From: Virgibacillus senegalensis
Lineage (GTDB): Bacteria > Bacillota > Bacilli > Bacillales > Amphibacillaceae
Reading direction: 5' to 3'
Assembly (NCBI RefSeq): GCF_000821245.2
Contig: NZ_LN611423.1
Span: 159,990-223,989, forward strand
DNA: 64,000 nucleotides
Part shown: piece after piece, positions 37,717 through 46,300 of the stretch
Layout: every line of letters starts with the position of its first letter
Numbering within the stretch: position 1 is the stretch's first letter
Made by a program: the position numbers and the translations under genes
Notes under the pieces: generated by a model
Databases searched by the model: none
What the model saw: the letters and a program-made list of their open reading frames with translations, nothing else
Told to the model about the DNA's origin: nothing

Positions 37717-38748
37717 TCAACCGACCGGTTTAAGCAGCACTTTGATGGCTTCGCCGCTTTTTATTGCCTCATAAGCCTTACCCCATTCCGTAATCGGAAA
37801 TTCATGGGTGACAAGCGACGTAGAATTCACTTTTCCTTCGTTCATAAGAGCAAGACTTGGTTCCCAGTCCGCATGCTTTTGGCTTCTCGTTCCTACTACC
37901 TGGATCTCCTTTTGAATGATTTTCTCCAGGTCAAAGGCAACTACCGCCTCCGGAAACAAGCCGACTTGGACATATTGCCCTTTCTTTCGAAGTAAATCCA
38001 GTCCTTGTTTTGCCGCCGGAACGGCGCCGGAGCATTCCATTACCACATCTGCCCCATAGCCGTCCGTTAAGCGGTTGATCAATTGTTTCAGGTCCTCATG
38101 CTGAATATTGACGACATGATCAATCCCGATTTCTTTCGCCTTTTCTAAACGGACCTGATCCTGATCCAATCCGGTAATGATGACCACAGCTCCACGGCTT
38201 TTGGCAACCTGGGCAGTCAAAAGCCCAATCGGTCCCGGGCCGAGAACGACAACAAGATCGCCTGGATGAATGGCTGTTTTTTCTACCGCGTGATACGTAC
38301 AGGCCAACGGCTCCGTCATGGCAGCTGCACGGAAATCAACGTTTTTCGGTAGGTGGTGGACACTTTCTTTACGGGCAATCAAATATTCGGCAAAGCCCCC
38401 ATCCTGTTGGGTACCGAGCCCCTTCCGATTTGCGCATAGGTTATAATCCCCGGTTTGGCAGTATGCACACTCTCCGCAAATCTCGTAAGTCGTTTCAGAG
38501 GTGACACGGTCACCGACCTTGAATTCACTTACGTTCTCTCCTACTTCCGTGACGACTCCGGAAAATTCATGCCCCAGCGTCACTGGGACAGCGACGCGAT
38601 AGTTGCCCTCATACGTATGAATATCGGAACCGCAGATACCGGCATATTTGACTTGAATCTTCACTTGATCTTTTCCTGGTGCAGGTTCTGGACGATCCTG
38701 AATCTCCAAATGGCCGAAACCGGGGTCTGTTTTGACTAATGATTTCAT
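37717..38748 (-). CDS. Zinc-dependent polyol dehydrogenase, sorbitol-dehydrogenase-like
   Basis: A 343-residue medium-chain dehydrogenase with catalytic zinc segments GICGSDIHTYEG and GHEFSGVV, structural zinc cysteines in ICGECAYCQTGDYNLC, and an NAD loop VLGPGPIGLLTAQVAKSRG. It differs clearly from the other dehydrogenase of the operon. In the pentitol PTS operon described in Listeria two such enzymes oxidise phosphorylated arabitol and xylitol, so the pair may serve two substrates. It begins 24 bases after the IIC gene. Confidence 0.88.
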   Translation of the reverse strand: MKSLVKTDPGFGHLEIQDRPEPAPGKDQVKIQVKYAGICGSDIHTYEGNYRVAVPVTLGHEFSGVVTEVGENVSEFKVGDRVTSETTYEICGECAYCQTGDYNLCANRKGLGTQQDGGFAEYLIARKESVHHLPKNVDFRAAAMTEPLACTYHAVEKTAIHPGDLVVVLGPGPIGLLTAQVAKSRGAVVIITGLDQDQVRLEKAKEIGIDHVVNIQHEDLKQLINRLTDGYGADVVMECSGAVPAAKQGLDLLRKKGQYVQVGLFPEAVVAFDLEKIIQKEIQVVGTRSQKHADWEPSLALMNEGKVNSTSLVTHEFPITEWGKAYEAIKSGEAIKVLLKPVG

Positions 38749-38772
38749 CCGAAAGTCGCTCCTTCCATTCGC

Positions 38773-40038
38773 TTAATTGAATAAGGAGAAAAATCTCCAT
38801 ATAATCCAGTTGATTAAATTTCCGCCTTGATCGATGCTGGAAATCCTCGCCGAATTTTCCGCAATATCCATTTCTAAATCGGCATTTGCTCCCATTTGGG
38901 TGAACACGGGTGCGATGTCTGTCGCCATATAAAGCGAGAGTGCAATCATGATGGTCCCGACGATGACGGAATGAATAATATTGCCTCTTGCGGCACCAAC
39001 AATAAATGCGACAATAAACGGGATCGTAGCCAAGTCTCCAAAAGGAAGCAATGCGTTCCCAGGCAAAATGACTGCTAGAATGACGGTTACCGGAACGAGA
39101 ATTAAAGCTGTCGCAATGACGGACGGATGGCCGAGCAATACGGCAGCATCGAGGCCGATATTGATTTCGCGGTTCCCGAAATGTTTATTAAGCCATTCAC
39201 GTGCCGACTCCGAAACAGGCATCAATCCTTCCATCAAAATTTTGACCATTCTTGGCATTAGCACCATGACTGCCGCCATCGCCATGCCGATGTCAATGAT
39301 GTCACCGACTCCATAGCCCGCGAGAGCACCTATGATTGCCCCTAACGCCAGCCCGATAAAAATGGACTCTCCAAAAATCCCGAATCGTTTTTGGATCGTA
39401 TCTGGATCAGCGTTCAGATTTTTGATAACTGGCATTTTTTGCAGCAATTTCACGAGCCAGATACCAGGCGCATAGGAAACGGTACTTCCCGTGGCTATCG
39501 CCACACCGGGCAAACCGTAAAAGTCTTTAACCATCGGCGCTGTCCAATCGGCAATTTTCAAGGTTGCAATTTGGAAAATAACCGCTGCAATAAGGCCTTG
39601 AATAATACTGCCGGAAATAGAATATACGACCGCTCCCATAAAGGTATAATGCCAGAAGTTCCAGATGTCGACGTTCATGATTTTAGTGGTTTTGGTTAAA
39701 AGCATGATGACATTGACTACTAATCCAATCGGAATGATAAATGCTGCTACAACCGAGGCCCAGGCAATGGATGAGGTTGCCGGCCAACCGACATCGATTA
39801 CATTCAGCTCGACTCCGAGCCGTTCCACCATCCCCTGGGCGGCTGGCCCAAGGTTGTTAACAAGCAGGTCGACAACCAGGAAAATACCGACAAACGCTAC
39901 ACCGATGGTCAAGCCGGAACGGAACGCTTTTCCGGGCTTTTGACCAAATACCAAACCCAATATAAAAATGGCTACCGGTAAAATGACCGTCGCTCCTAAA
40001 TCCAAAAAACCTTGTATAAAATCAACAAAACCTTGCAC
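38773..40038 (-). CDS. PTS polyol transporter subunit IIC (galactitol family)
   Basis: Membrane channel of about 421 residues in the galactitol (Gat) PTS family. It has many membrane segments and conserved blocks such as LGATVILPVAIFILGLVFG, VGWPATSSIAWA and the NFWHYTFMGAVVY loop. The GTG at 40038 lies six bases after AGGGGGG; an ATG at 40044 directly touches that site. It imports and, with IIA and IIB, phosphorylates a polyol. Confidence 0.93.
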   Translation of the reverse strand: MQGFVDFIQGFLDLGATVILPVAIFILGLVFGQKPGKAFRSGLTIGVAFVGIFLVVDLLVNNLGPAAQGMVERLGVELNVIDVGWPATSSIAWASVVAAFIIPIGLVVNVIMLLTKTTKIMNVDIWNFWHYTFMGAVVYSISGSIIQGLIAAVIFQIATLKIADWTAPMVKDFYGLPGVAIATGSTVSYAPGIWLVKLLQKMPVIKNLNADPDTIQKRFGIFGESIFIGLALGAIIGALAGYGVGDIIDIGMAMAAVMVLMPRMVKILMEGLMPVSESAREWLNKHFGNREINIGLDAAVLLGHPSVIATALILVPVTVILAVILPGNALLPFGDLATIPFIVAFIVGAARGNIIHSVIVGTIMIALSLYMATDIAPVFTQMGANADLEMDIAENSARISSIDQGGNLINWIIWRFFSLFN

Positions 40039-40141
40039 AATCATCCCCCCTATTTTTAACTTCCTGCCACACATTTTGTGAAGAATATCACAAGTGCACT
40101 TTCATCCATCCCAAGTCCAATATGTCTCCCGGTTTTTCGTC

Positions 40142-40426
40142 TTATTTAAGCAGTGCTTCCAATATTTGCTTTTTGGTGTCTTCCACTCCGATTCCAGTCA
40201 AGAAGGACCGGGCCGTAATAACAGGAAAAGGATAGTCCTTTTGAATCGTCGCTGTCGTTACGAGAACATCCGCTGTATCTGCATAGCTGTTTACCTCTGC
40301 GATTTTAATTTGTTTAATATCCAAATCAAGCTGATGCTCTTTTGCCATTTCCTCTATTGCATTGTTCACGATTGTTGATGTTGCGATTCCAGCACCACAG
40401 GCTACTAGTACTTGTTTTTTTGCCAT
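40142..40426 (-). CDS. PTS polyol transporter subunit IIB
   Basis: A 94-residue IIB of the galactitol/lactose-type fold. The phosphorylated Cys is residue 10 in VLVACGAGIATSTI. It takes phosphate from IIA and passes it to the polyol in IIC. Its start lies within the end of the IIA gene (22-base overlap). Confidence 0.94.
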   Translation of the reverse strand: MAKKQVLVACGAGIATSTIVNNAIEEMAKEHQLDLDIKQIKIAEVNSYADTADVLVTTATIQKDYPFPVITARSFLTGIGVEDTKKQILEALLK

Positions 40427-40911
40427 GTTACTTCTCCTCCTTCATGAATTACATCCAATTCTTTTTTGATAAGCTGGACGATTTTCGTTTTGTCCTGCTC
40501 TTGAGCGATCTTCTTCAACATGCTGTTATGTTGAAAAATTTGCATCAAACGTTGTAACAAATAAAGCTGAGAATGCGCTTCATCCATCGCCAGCATGAAT
40601 ACCACCTTGACTGGCGTGGTTTCCTCCGGGTCCCCCATGACTCCGAACTCCACTTCGTCTTTTAAAACTCCGATACAGATTGACTTCTGCTTAACATGTT
40701 CGATATCGGTATGGGGAATGGCTACAGACAGACTGCTGGTCGGCAGCCCTGTCGAGAATGCTTCTTCCCTGGCAATTACCGCCTCGACAAAGCTCTTCCG
40801 GACCAATCCAAGCTCCTGTAATTTCTCCCCCATTCTGGTTAATACGTCTTTGTAGCTTTCTGCTCCCAGATCTAAAAGTACATTGTCTTCTTCAAAATAG
40901 AAGTCATTCAT
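40405..40911 (-). CDS. PTS polyol transporter subunit IIA
   Basis: A 168-residue IIA of the fructose/mannitol (PTS_EIIA_2) fold. The phosphorylated His is in SVAIPHTDIEHV near residue 66, and PVKVVFMLAMDEAHSQLYLLQRL is conserved. Its ATG overlaps the stop of the regulator gene (ATGA). Confidence 0.94.
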   Translation of the reverse strand: MNDFYFEEDNVLLDLGAESYKDVLTRMGEKLQELGLVRKSFVEAVIAREEAFSTGLPTSSLSVAIPHTDIEHVKQKSICIGVLKDEVEFGVMGDPEETTPVKVVFMLAMDEAHSQLYLLQRLMQIFQHNSMLKKIAQEQDKTKIVQLIKKELDVIHEGGEVTWQKNKY

Positions 40912-42986
40912 GTCTTCACCTCGCTACCTTGTTGTGAATAATAAGTGTCGGTATATTGCTTAATAACGGCATAAACGGCGTCACGGGAATCTGCTTTCAT
41001 CACTTGTCTGCGTCCTTTTTCTGACCTGGCCAGTTCCATCAACTGGATCAACGCTTTTAAATGCTTCTTTTTATCAACAGCTGCAATTACCACAATGATC
41101 TGAATCGAGTAATCCTTGGTGAAGGACACTCCCTGTTCCAAACGCAGCAGGCTCATTCCGACTTCCCGCACGCCCTGGTCAGGTGCAGCATGGGGAATGG
41201 CCATGTTTGGCGCAATCACAATATAAGGGTCTTTTTCCGGTTCCAGCATTGCCTCCACGTATTCATCTGTGATCGCCCCGTCCTCCAGCAATGGACCGCT
41301 TGCAATCCGGACTGCTTCTTCCCAAGAACCTGCCGATGGTTGCATCGTTATCCGTTCCGGGGTCAATAGCTCCGCCAAGGTCCAATCATCCTTATCCGGA
41401 TCGTTGCGTTTAATCGCTTCAGTCGGATCGCGATGGATATAATGATATAGGGCAGAAGCTAACTGTCGCTCATTTCGGATGTCGGCGTAGTCTGAAATGA
41501 CTATTAGCAATTCGTCGACGTTGATTTCCGATGGCACCACACCGCTTAACTCCAACATCACTTGTTTTTTGAGCCGTTCCTTTTCGTCTTGTTCCATAAT
41601 CGGACTGGCGATGAACAGCTTCTTGTTCGTATTTATCGGAACCGAGGAAAATACGATATCGTAATCCAAGGGATAGTCTTGATATTCCCGCATCGACAGG
41701 GTATCGAGAAAAATGAAATCAGGAAATAAGTCACGCAGCTCGCTGTACATCATTCTGGATACCGATACACCTTTCGGGCAAACAACGATCGCTTTCCACT
41801 TTTGCTGGATATCGTCGCCCTGCCTGGTCATCCACCCGCCGATTAACAAGGTCAGATAACTCGTTTCACTTTCCGGAATCGGCAATCCGATCAATTCTTC
41901 CAATGGCCCAGTCGACTGCTTTACTAAGTGATGGAGTTGCTGAAGCTGTTTGTTCTGTTTATGTGGATTGTCTGTCATTTCTGTCAACTGATATTTGATC
42001 CGATAATAAGCAGGTTTGACATGCAAAAGGAGTTTGTTGAGCAGCTGATTCTTATCCTGCAACGTAATGCAAGCACGCTTTTCAAATAACCGCAGCATTT
42101 GCTTAAGCGCGTCCATCAGATTCGGTATCGTTTCTTCCGTCAAAAAACCCGACCAATAAACATTGGTAGATAGGAGAAACAGCGTGATAAACAGGCGCTC
42201 TTCCATCGGAATTTGCTCCATATCGGATAAAATTCTTTCCGTCGCATGGTATTGCTTGGTATCGGACAGTTCTTCATATTTGATGTAAAAGGAATTGATC
42301 ACATATCCTTTCTTGATTCTACTGATGACCAACGAAAGGATATACGGCATTGTGGTCAATTTTTCATCAGTGAATTTCAATCCGAGCTCTTTTTCCACTT
42401 CACTAATTCTTTCTGTCAGTACGTGAATATCACTTTCTTTAATACCGGTGATGCTTTGAAAATGTGTTTTGCCATTCACCATTTCGAGTGTTTTGTTTGT
42501 GATATACGTCAATAAGCGCCGGACTTGAAACTCATTTCCTTGCAGAAGGTAGCCCATTTTCCGTGAATAGCGCACGGTAAGATCAAATTTCCCGACTAGC
42601 TCCTCCACCAGCTTCAAATCCTGCAGAATCGTGTTTTTGCTGACATAAAATTCACTTGTAAAATGGTAAAGGGACAGATCTTCGTTACTAATCAGCATCA
42701 ACGCTATCAAATACACGCGCTGCTTTTCCGATAAAATGGCCGCCGCGTCCTCGATAGCTTCGGCATCCCGATTGAAATAAAAATATACTTCCTGGCCGAT
42801 TAAAAACTTGCCTTGCCGGGTCCTTTCGATGACGGGCAGTTTGTTCTCTTTCAGCCTGCTGTTGATTTTGCTAAGACTGTAGCCAAGCTGGCGTCGCGAT
42901 AAATTGTACTTCTTTTCCAGCTGTTTACTGGTTGTTCCAGGATAATTCAGTATCTCTTTTAAGATTCGATCACTGCGATCGTCCAA
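40908..42986 (-). CDS. PRD-containing PTS-controlled transcriptional activator
   Basis: This 692-residue regulator has the LicR/MtlR-type order: N-terminal helix-turn-helix (TTSKQLEKKYNLSRRQLGYSLSKI), a second DNA-binding part, two PRD domains (about 180-390), a IIB-like domain with Cys in VVCPKGVSVSRM (about 405-490) and a C-terminal IIA domain with His in MAIPHAAPDQGV. Phosphorylation of these residues by the PTS normally couples activity to the sugar and to glucose status. TTG start at 42986 with GGGGGTG upstream. It is first in the operon, so it amplifies its own expression. Confidence 0.92.
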   Translation of the reverse strand: MDDRSDRILKEILNYPGTTSKQLEKKYNLSRRQLGYSLSKINSRLKENKLPVIERTRQGKFLIGQEVYFYFNRDAEAIEDAAAILSEKQRVYLIALMLISNEDLSLYHFTSEFYVSKNTILQDLKLVEELVGKFDLTVRYSRKMGYLLQGNEFQVRRLLTYITNKTLEMVNGKTHFQSITGIKESDIHVLTERISEVEKELGLKFTDEKLTTMPYILSLVISRIKKGYVINSFYIKYEELSDTKQYHATERILSDMEQIPMEERLFITLFLLSTNVYWSGFLTEETIPNLMDALKQMLRLFEKRACITLQDKNQLLNKLLLHVKPAYYRIKYQLTEMTDNPHKQNKQLQQLHHLVKQSTGPLEELIGLPIPESETSYLTLLIGGWMTRQGDDIQQKWKAIVVCPKGVSVSRMMYSELRDLFPDFIFLDTLSMREYQDYPLDYDIVFSSVPINTNKKLFIASPIMEQDEKERLKKQVMLELSGVVPSEINVDELLIVISDYADIRNERQLASALYHYIHRDPTEAIKRNDPDKDDWTLAELLTPERITMQPSAGSWEEAVRIASGPLLEDGAITDEYVEAMLEPEKDPYIVIAPNMAIPHAAPDQGVREVGMSLLRLEQGVSFTKDYSIQIIVVIAAVDKKKHLKALIQLMELARSEKGRRQVMKADSRDAVYAVIKQYTDTYYSQQGSEVKT

Positions 42987-43038
42987 ACTGCATCACCCCC
43001 TCTTGCTGATTTCATTGTAGCACGGAGAAAAACGTCGT

Positions 43039-43052
43039 TGTATACGCTTTCA
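43039..43052 (-). promoter_or_regulatory. Probable cre site (CcpA) of the polyol operon
   Basis: Minus strand TGAAAGCGTATACA matches the cre consensus TGWAANCGNTNWCA at all but one position. It lies 53-66 bases before the regulator start, so it probably overlaps or adjoins the promoter and gives glucose repression. A -10-like TACAAT is at 43014-43019, but no good -35 box was found. Confidence 0.65.
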
Positions 43053-43254
43053 GTCCAGATTGATGAACAACGATTGTGCAGTGTTGTGATTTACTTATCC
43101 AGATACTGCTTTGTGCCGTGTTGCCGGGATAAAAGCGCAAGCGCCTCACCACCAGCCGAAGCTGACCAGTCTTTCTGGGAAAGGACAACTCAGTCGTGTA
43201 AAAAAATGACCATGTCCATCCCATTGTTAAAACATCCAATACGCAAAAATAGCC
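43053..43254. other. Intergenic stretch, no gene seen
   Basis: It holds a GC-richer patch (AAAGCGCAAGCGCC at about 43131-43147) like a common Bacillaceae intergenic repeat, and nothing else I can support. Confidence 0.35.
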
Positions 43255-43302
43255 ATTAAAAAACCATTCTGTTGACTGTTTGTCTGCCGTCAACAGAATG
43301 GT
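43255..43302 (-). terminator. Terminator of the oligopeptide-binding protein gene
   Basis: ACCATTCTGTTGAC pairs exactly with GTCAACAGAATGGT. On the minus strand six T residues follow. Confidence 0.9.
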
Positions 43303-43321
43303 CTTTCTATCGTTTGAACTG

Positions 43322-44980
43322 TTATTTTGCTATGTCGACCCACTTATAATTGTCGGCGCTGACCTGGTAGGTGATCAAGTCCTTCACATAGTCTTTTTGC
43401 AGGTAGGCACTGCCTTTCTGGTACAACGGGACGAGTACTGCGCTGTCCTCTATCAGCATTCTCTCCGCCTTCAGCAAACCATCCCAACGCTCCTGCGGCT
43501 TGTCGGCCAAATCGGATTTCGCTCCCAGGACAAGTCTGTCGTACTCTTCATCGGAATAGCCAGTGTGGTTCCCCGGACTATCGGTAATGAACAGGTTCAA
43601 ATAAGTAAGCGGGTCTTGGTAGTCACCGTTCCAGCCGGTCAATATAAGTTCATACTCTTGATTGACGTTCGCTGAAATACTTGCCTTCGGCGGCACGCTT
43701 TTGACGTTCAGCGTCAAGCCGGGAAGGTTCGACTCCAGTTGATACTTCAAGTTTTCGGCAAATTGCTTGGACGTTCCGGAATCAGAAGTGGTCAGCGTAA
43801 ATTCCAGCTCTTGTTTTCCTAATTCCTCCAAGCCCAGCTGCCACTGCTCCTTAGCCTGATCTGCGTCATATTCGACCAAGTCACCATTTTCTTCACGGAA
43901 ATCTTCTCCGGTCTCCGGATTTTCCGCCAGACCCTTCGGCACGTTGCCATTCACGACAATCGAGCCATTATTAAGGATCGTATCGACCATTTCCTGCTTA
44001 TCCACTGCCATGTTGATCGCTTTGCGGATATGCAAATTGGCCAAGTCCGTCGTTTCCCCATCCTTCCCCTGATTCATTTTCAGGTACGAGGTCGCACCGG
44101 TCAAAAAAGTATGATATTCTTCATTATCTTGATACTCATTGACATAATCGCCGGTCAGTTCGATCCGATCCAGCTGGTCCTTTTTGTAAAGGTTGACAGC
44201 TGTGGACGTGTCTTTCACGACATTCATTTCAATTCTATCTACATTCACGGCTTGTTTGTCCCAATACTCCTCATTCTTTTCGAAGGTCCAGGATGAATCG
44301 GTACCCTGCCAATCTTCCAGGACGAACGGACCGTTGAACAACATATGCTCCGAATCCCTTGCATACTCTTCTCCTTGTTCCTCAACGAATGCTGCCGGCT
44401 GCGGAAAGAAAATAGCCGTAGTCAACAATTCCTTGAAGAAAGGAACCGGATTTTCCAGCGTCACTTTTAAGGTATACTGATCAAGGGCTTCGACTCCAAG
44501 CTCATCTGCCGGTTTGTCACCGGTTAAAATTTCGGAAGCATTGGCGACAATCTCCTCAAACTGCGGCCCATATGCAGCTGCCGTGTCCGGGTCGACAGCC
44601 TTCTTCCAGGCATACTCAAAATCCTCGGCAGTAACCAGCGAACCGTCCGACCATTTCGCATCTTTCCGGATCTTGAAGGTGTAAACTTTACCATCTTCAC
44701 TTACTTCCGGCTCTGCTGCTGCCAAGGCCAGCTCCGGATTCCCTTCCTTATCGAGACGATATAATCCTTCAAATACTTGATTGATCATGTTGAAGCTGAA
44801 ATCGTTGTCTGCCATCGTCGGGTCCAATCCAGGAATTTCTCCAGGAACGCTAAGCCGAAGAACTTTTTCTTCCTCTCCGTCCGTATTTCCATCGTTTGTC
44901 CCGCTGCTTTCGCTATTACTGCAGGCAGCGAGTAGCAATGCCAATGCTATGATTGGCAAAAACTTTCTTATGTATCCCAA
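43322..44980 (-). CDS. Oligopeptide ABC transporter substrate-binding lipoprotein (OppA/DppE-like)
   Basis: This 552-residue lipoprotein has a signal peptide with lipobox LLAACSNS and a family 5 binding domain: EIPGLDPTMADNDFSFNMINQVFEGLYRLD, FKIRKDAKWSDGSLVTAEDFEYAWKKA, and a C-terminal LILTGWNGDYQDPLTYL. These bind peptides outside the cell for an Opp-type permease. No permease or ATPase gene is adjacent, so it must use one encoded elsewhere. TTG start at 44980, eight bases after AGGGGG. A broken copy of its N-terminal part lies at 55236-55450. Confidence 0.93.
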   Translation of the reverse strand: MGYIRKFLPIIALALLLAACSNSESSGTNDGNTDGEEEKVLRLSVPGEIPGLDPTMADNDFSFNMINQVFEGLYRLDKEGNPELALAAAEPEVSEDGKVYTFKIRKDAKWSDGSLVTAEDFEYAWKKAVDPDTAAAYGPQFEEIVANASEILTGDKPADELGVEALDQYTLKVTLENPVPFFKELLTTAIFFPQPAAFVEEQGEEYARDSEHMLFNGPFVLEDWQGTDSSWTFEKNEEYWDKQAVNVDRIEMNVVKDTSTAVNLYKKDQLDRIELTGDYVNEYQDNEEYHTFLTGATSYLKMNQGKDGETTDLANLHIRKAINMAVDKQEMVDTILNNGSIVVNGNVPKGLAENPETGEDFREENGDLVEYDADQAKEQWQLGLEELGKQELEFTLTTSDSGTSKQFAENLKYQLESNLPGLTLNVKSVPPKASISANVNQEYELILTGWNGDYQDPLTYLNLFITDSPGNHTGYSDEEYDRLVLGAKSDLADKPQERWDGLLKAERMLIEDSAVLVPLYQKGSAYLQKDYVKDLITYQVSADNYKWVDIAK

Positions 44981-45128
44981 TTGCTTTTCCCCCTATTCTT
45001 TGCTGTAACGCTTTTCATTATATAGAGGAGTGTGGGGAAAAAACAACCGGGACCGTTCCATTACAGCGACAATCCAATCAACGAAACGCTCGGATTTGTC
45101 CAATCTTATTACCTTTAAAGTAACTTTC

Positions 45129-46097
45129 CTATTTCTCTACTAATTTTTCTCTTAAATCATCTAACATAAGGTTCGCCGCCATCACTCCTCCAGCGGTATT
45201 CCAAATTGTATCACTTACTTCGTAAGCATTCCCGGCTTGAACTGCGTCCAGTTTGTTCCATAAAGGATCATTAATCCACTTGTCCGCAGCCTCTTGTCCA
45301 TCGCCTTCTTTTTCATAAGTGAAATAAAAAATTACGTCCCCATCCATTTCCTCGATTCTTTCTTTGGTGACTCCTTTTGCAGCAAAGTCATCAACATCCT
45401 GTGGTGCCGGACGCGCCAGTCCAATTTCGTCTAGAATGATGCCGGAGAAAGAGTCCTTATGGTACACACGTACATCTTCAGGCATAAACCGGACCATGGA
45501 TACTTTGGTATCAAGTTTGTCTCCCAAATCTTCTTTCAACGCTTCCACCCGATTATTGTATTCATCCAGGACTTCCTGTCCCTTTTCCTGTTTATTCACG
45601 GCTTCTGCAATCAATTTGAAGTTCACCTTCCAATCTCCCCGAAGTGTTTCCTCGAAAACGGTAGGTGCAATAGCACTTAATGCCTCATAATGCTCTTCTT
45701 GTCTCATCTTGTTACCAATAATCAAATCTGGCTGTAACGCTGCAATCGCTTCTAAATTAATATCACTTTCGGTACCAACTACTTCTACTCCGTCCATTTG
45801 AGCGGAGATATGGTCATACCAGGGATCTCCTGTCCACGATTTAACCGCTCCAACAGGAGTAATTCCCATGGATAACAATGCTTCTGTACCATGGTTCGTT
45901 AATACGACAACACGCTTGGGTGTCTCGTTTAGCGTCGTAGTCCCCATTGCGTGGTCGATTGTATAGCTTTCACTTGCTTCCTTGCTCTCTCCGGCCGTTT
46001 CCTGTGCGTCTGATTGATCGTCCGCAGAACCACAAGCCGTTAACACGAAAACAAACGTAATGAATAGAAGCATGAATGGAAAAATTCTTTTTAACAT
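45129..46097 (-). CDS. Siderophore-binding lipoprotein of an iron ABC importer
   Basis: A 322-residue lipoprotein with signal peptide and lipobox VLTACGSADD, then a periplasmic-binding domain: TPKRVVVLTNHGTEALLSMGITPVGAV, LEAIAALQPDLIIGNKM and a C-terminal YEVSDTIWNTAGG. It captures a ferric siderophore, most like the YfiY/FeuA group. I chose ATG at 46097, ten bases after AGGAGG. It is transcribed divergently from the two permeases and ATPase, with Fur boxes between. Confidence 0.93.
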   Translation of the reverse strand: MLKRIFPFMLLFITFVFVLTACGSADDQSDAQETAGESKEASESYTIDHAMGTTTLNETPKRVVVLTNHGTEALLSMGITPVGAVKSWTGDPWYDHISAQMDGVEVVGTESDINLEAIAALQPDLIIGNKMRQEEHYEALSAIAPTVFEETLRGDWKVNFKLIAEAVNKQEKGQEVLDEYNNRVEALKEDLGDKLDTKVSMVRFMPEDVRVYHKDSFSGIILDEIGLARPAPQDVDDFAAKGVTKERIEEMDGDVIFYFTYEKEGDGQEAADKWINDPLWNKLDAVQAGNAYEVSDTIWNTAGGVMAANLMLDDLREKLVEK

Positions 46098-46125
46098 GTG
46101 AAAACATCCTCCTATGTAATTTAAT

Positions 46126-46140
46126 TGATAATGATTATCA
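46126..46140. promoter_or_regulatory. Perfect 7-1-7 Fur box
   Basis: TGATAAT-G-ATTATCA, an exact match to the minimal Fur site. It lies between the promoter and start codon of the siderophore-binding gene, so iron-loaded Fur should block it. Confidence 0.92.
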
Positions 46141-46143
46141 TTC

Positions 46144-46172
46144 ACATTAAAGGATAATTAGAGAAAAATCAA
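46144..46172 (-). promoter_or_regulatory. Promoter of the siderophore-binding gene
   Basis: Minus strand boxes TTGATT (46167-46172) and TAATGT (46144-46149) with a 17-base spacer. The Fur box follows directly, covering the expected start point. Confidence 0.6.
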
Positions 46173-46200
46173 TCAAATTTCCGTTATTTTTAAAATTAAA

Positions 46201-46215
46201 TGAAAATGATTCTCA
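46201..46215. promoter_or_regulatory. Second Fur box, 13 of 15 matches
   Basis: TGAAAAT-G-ATTCTCA matches the 7-1-7 site at 13 of 15 positions. It lies just upstream of the -35 box of the permease operon. Confidence 0.82.
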
Positions 46216-46221
46216 TAGTCA

Positions 46222-46250
46222 TTGACATGGATTCTCAATTAAAATAGACT
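46222..46250 (+). promoter_or_regulatory. Promoter of the siderophore permease operon
   Basis: TTGACA (46222-46227), 17 bases, TAGACT (46245-46250). A further Fur-like half-site (ATTCTCAATTA) lies in the spacer. Confidence 0.7.
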
Positions 46251-46300
46251 AACAACCATATAAGAATGTTTCGGAATGAGCCATAGAAAGGTAATTAACT

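Noticed and set aside
43131..43200. AAAGCGCAAGCGCC patch considered as a full dispersed repeat
   Set aside because: Only a short core agrees with the repeats I recall; the rest is not convincing without a genome search.
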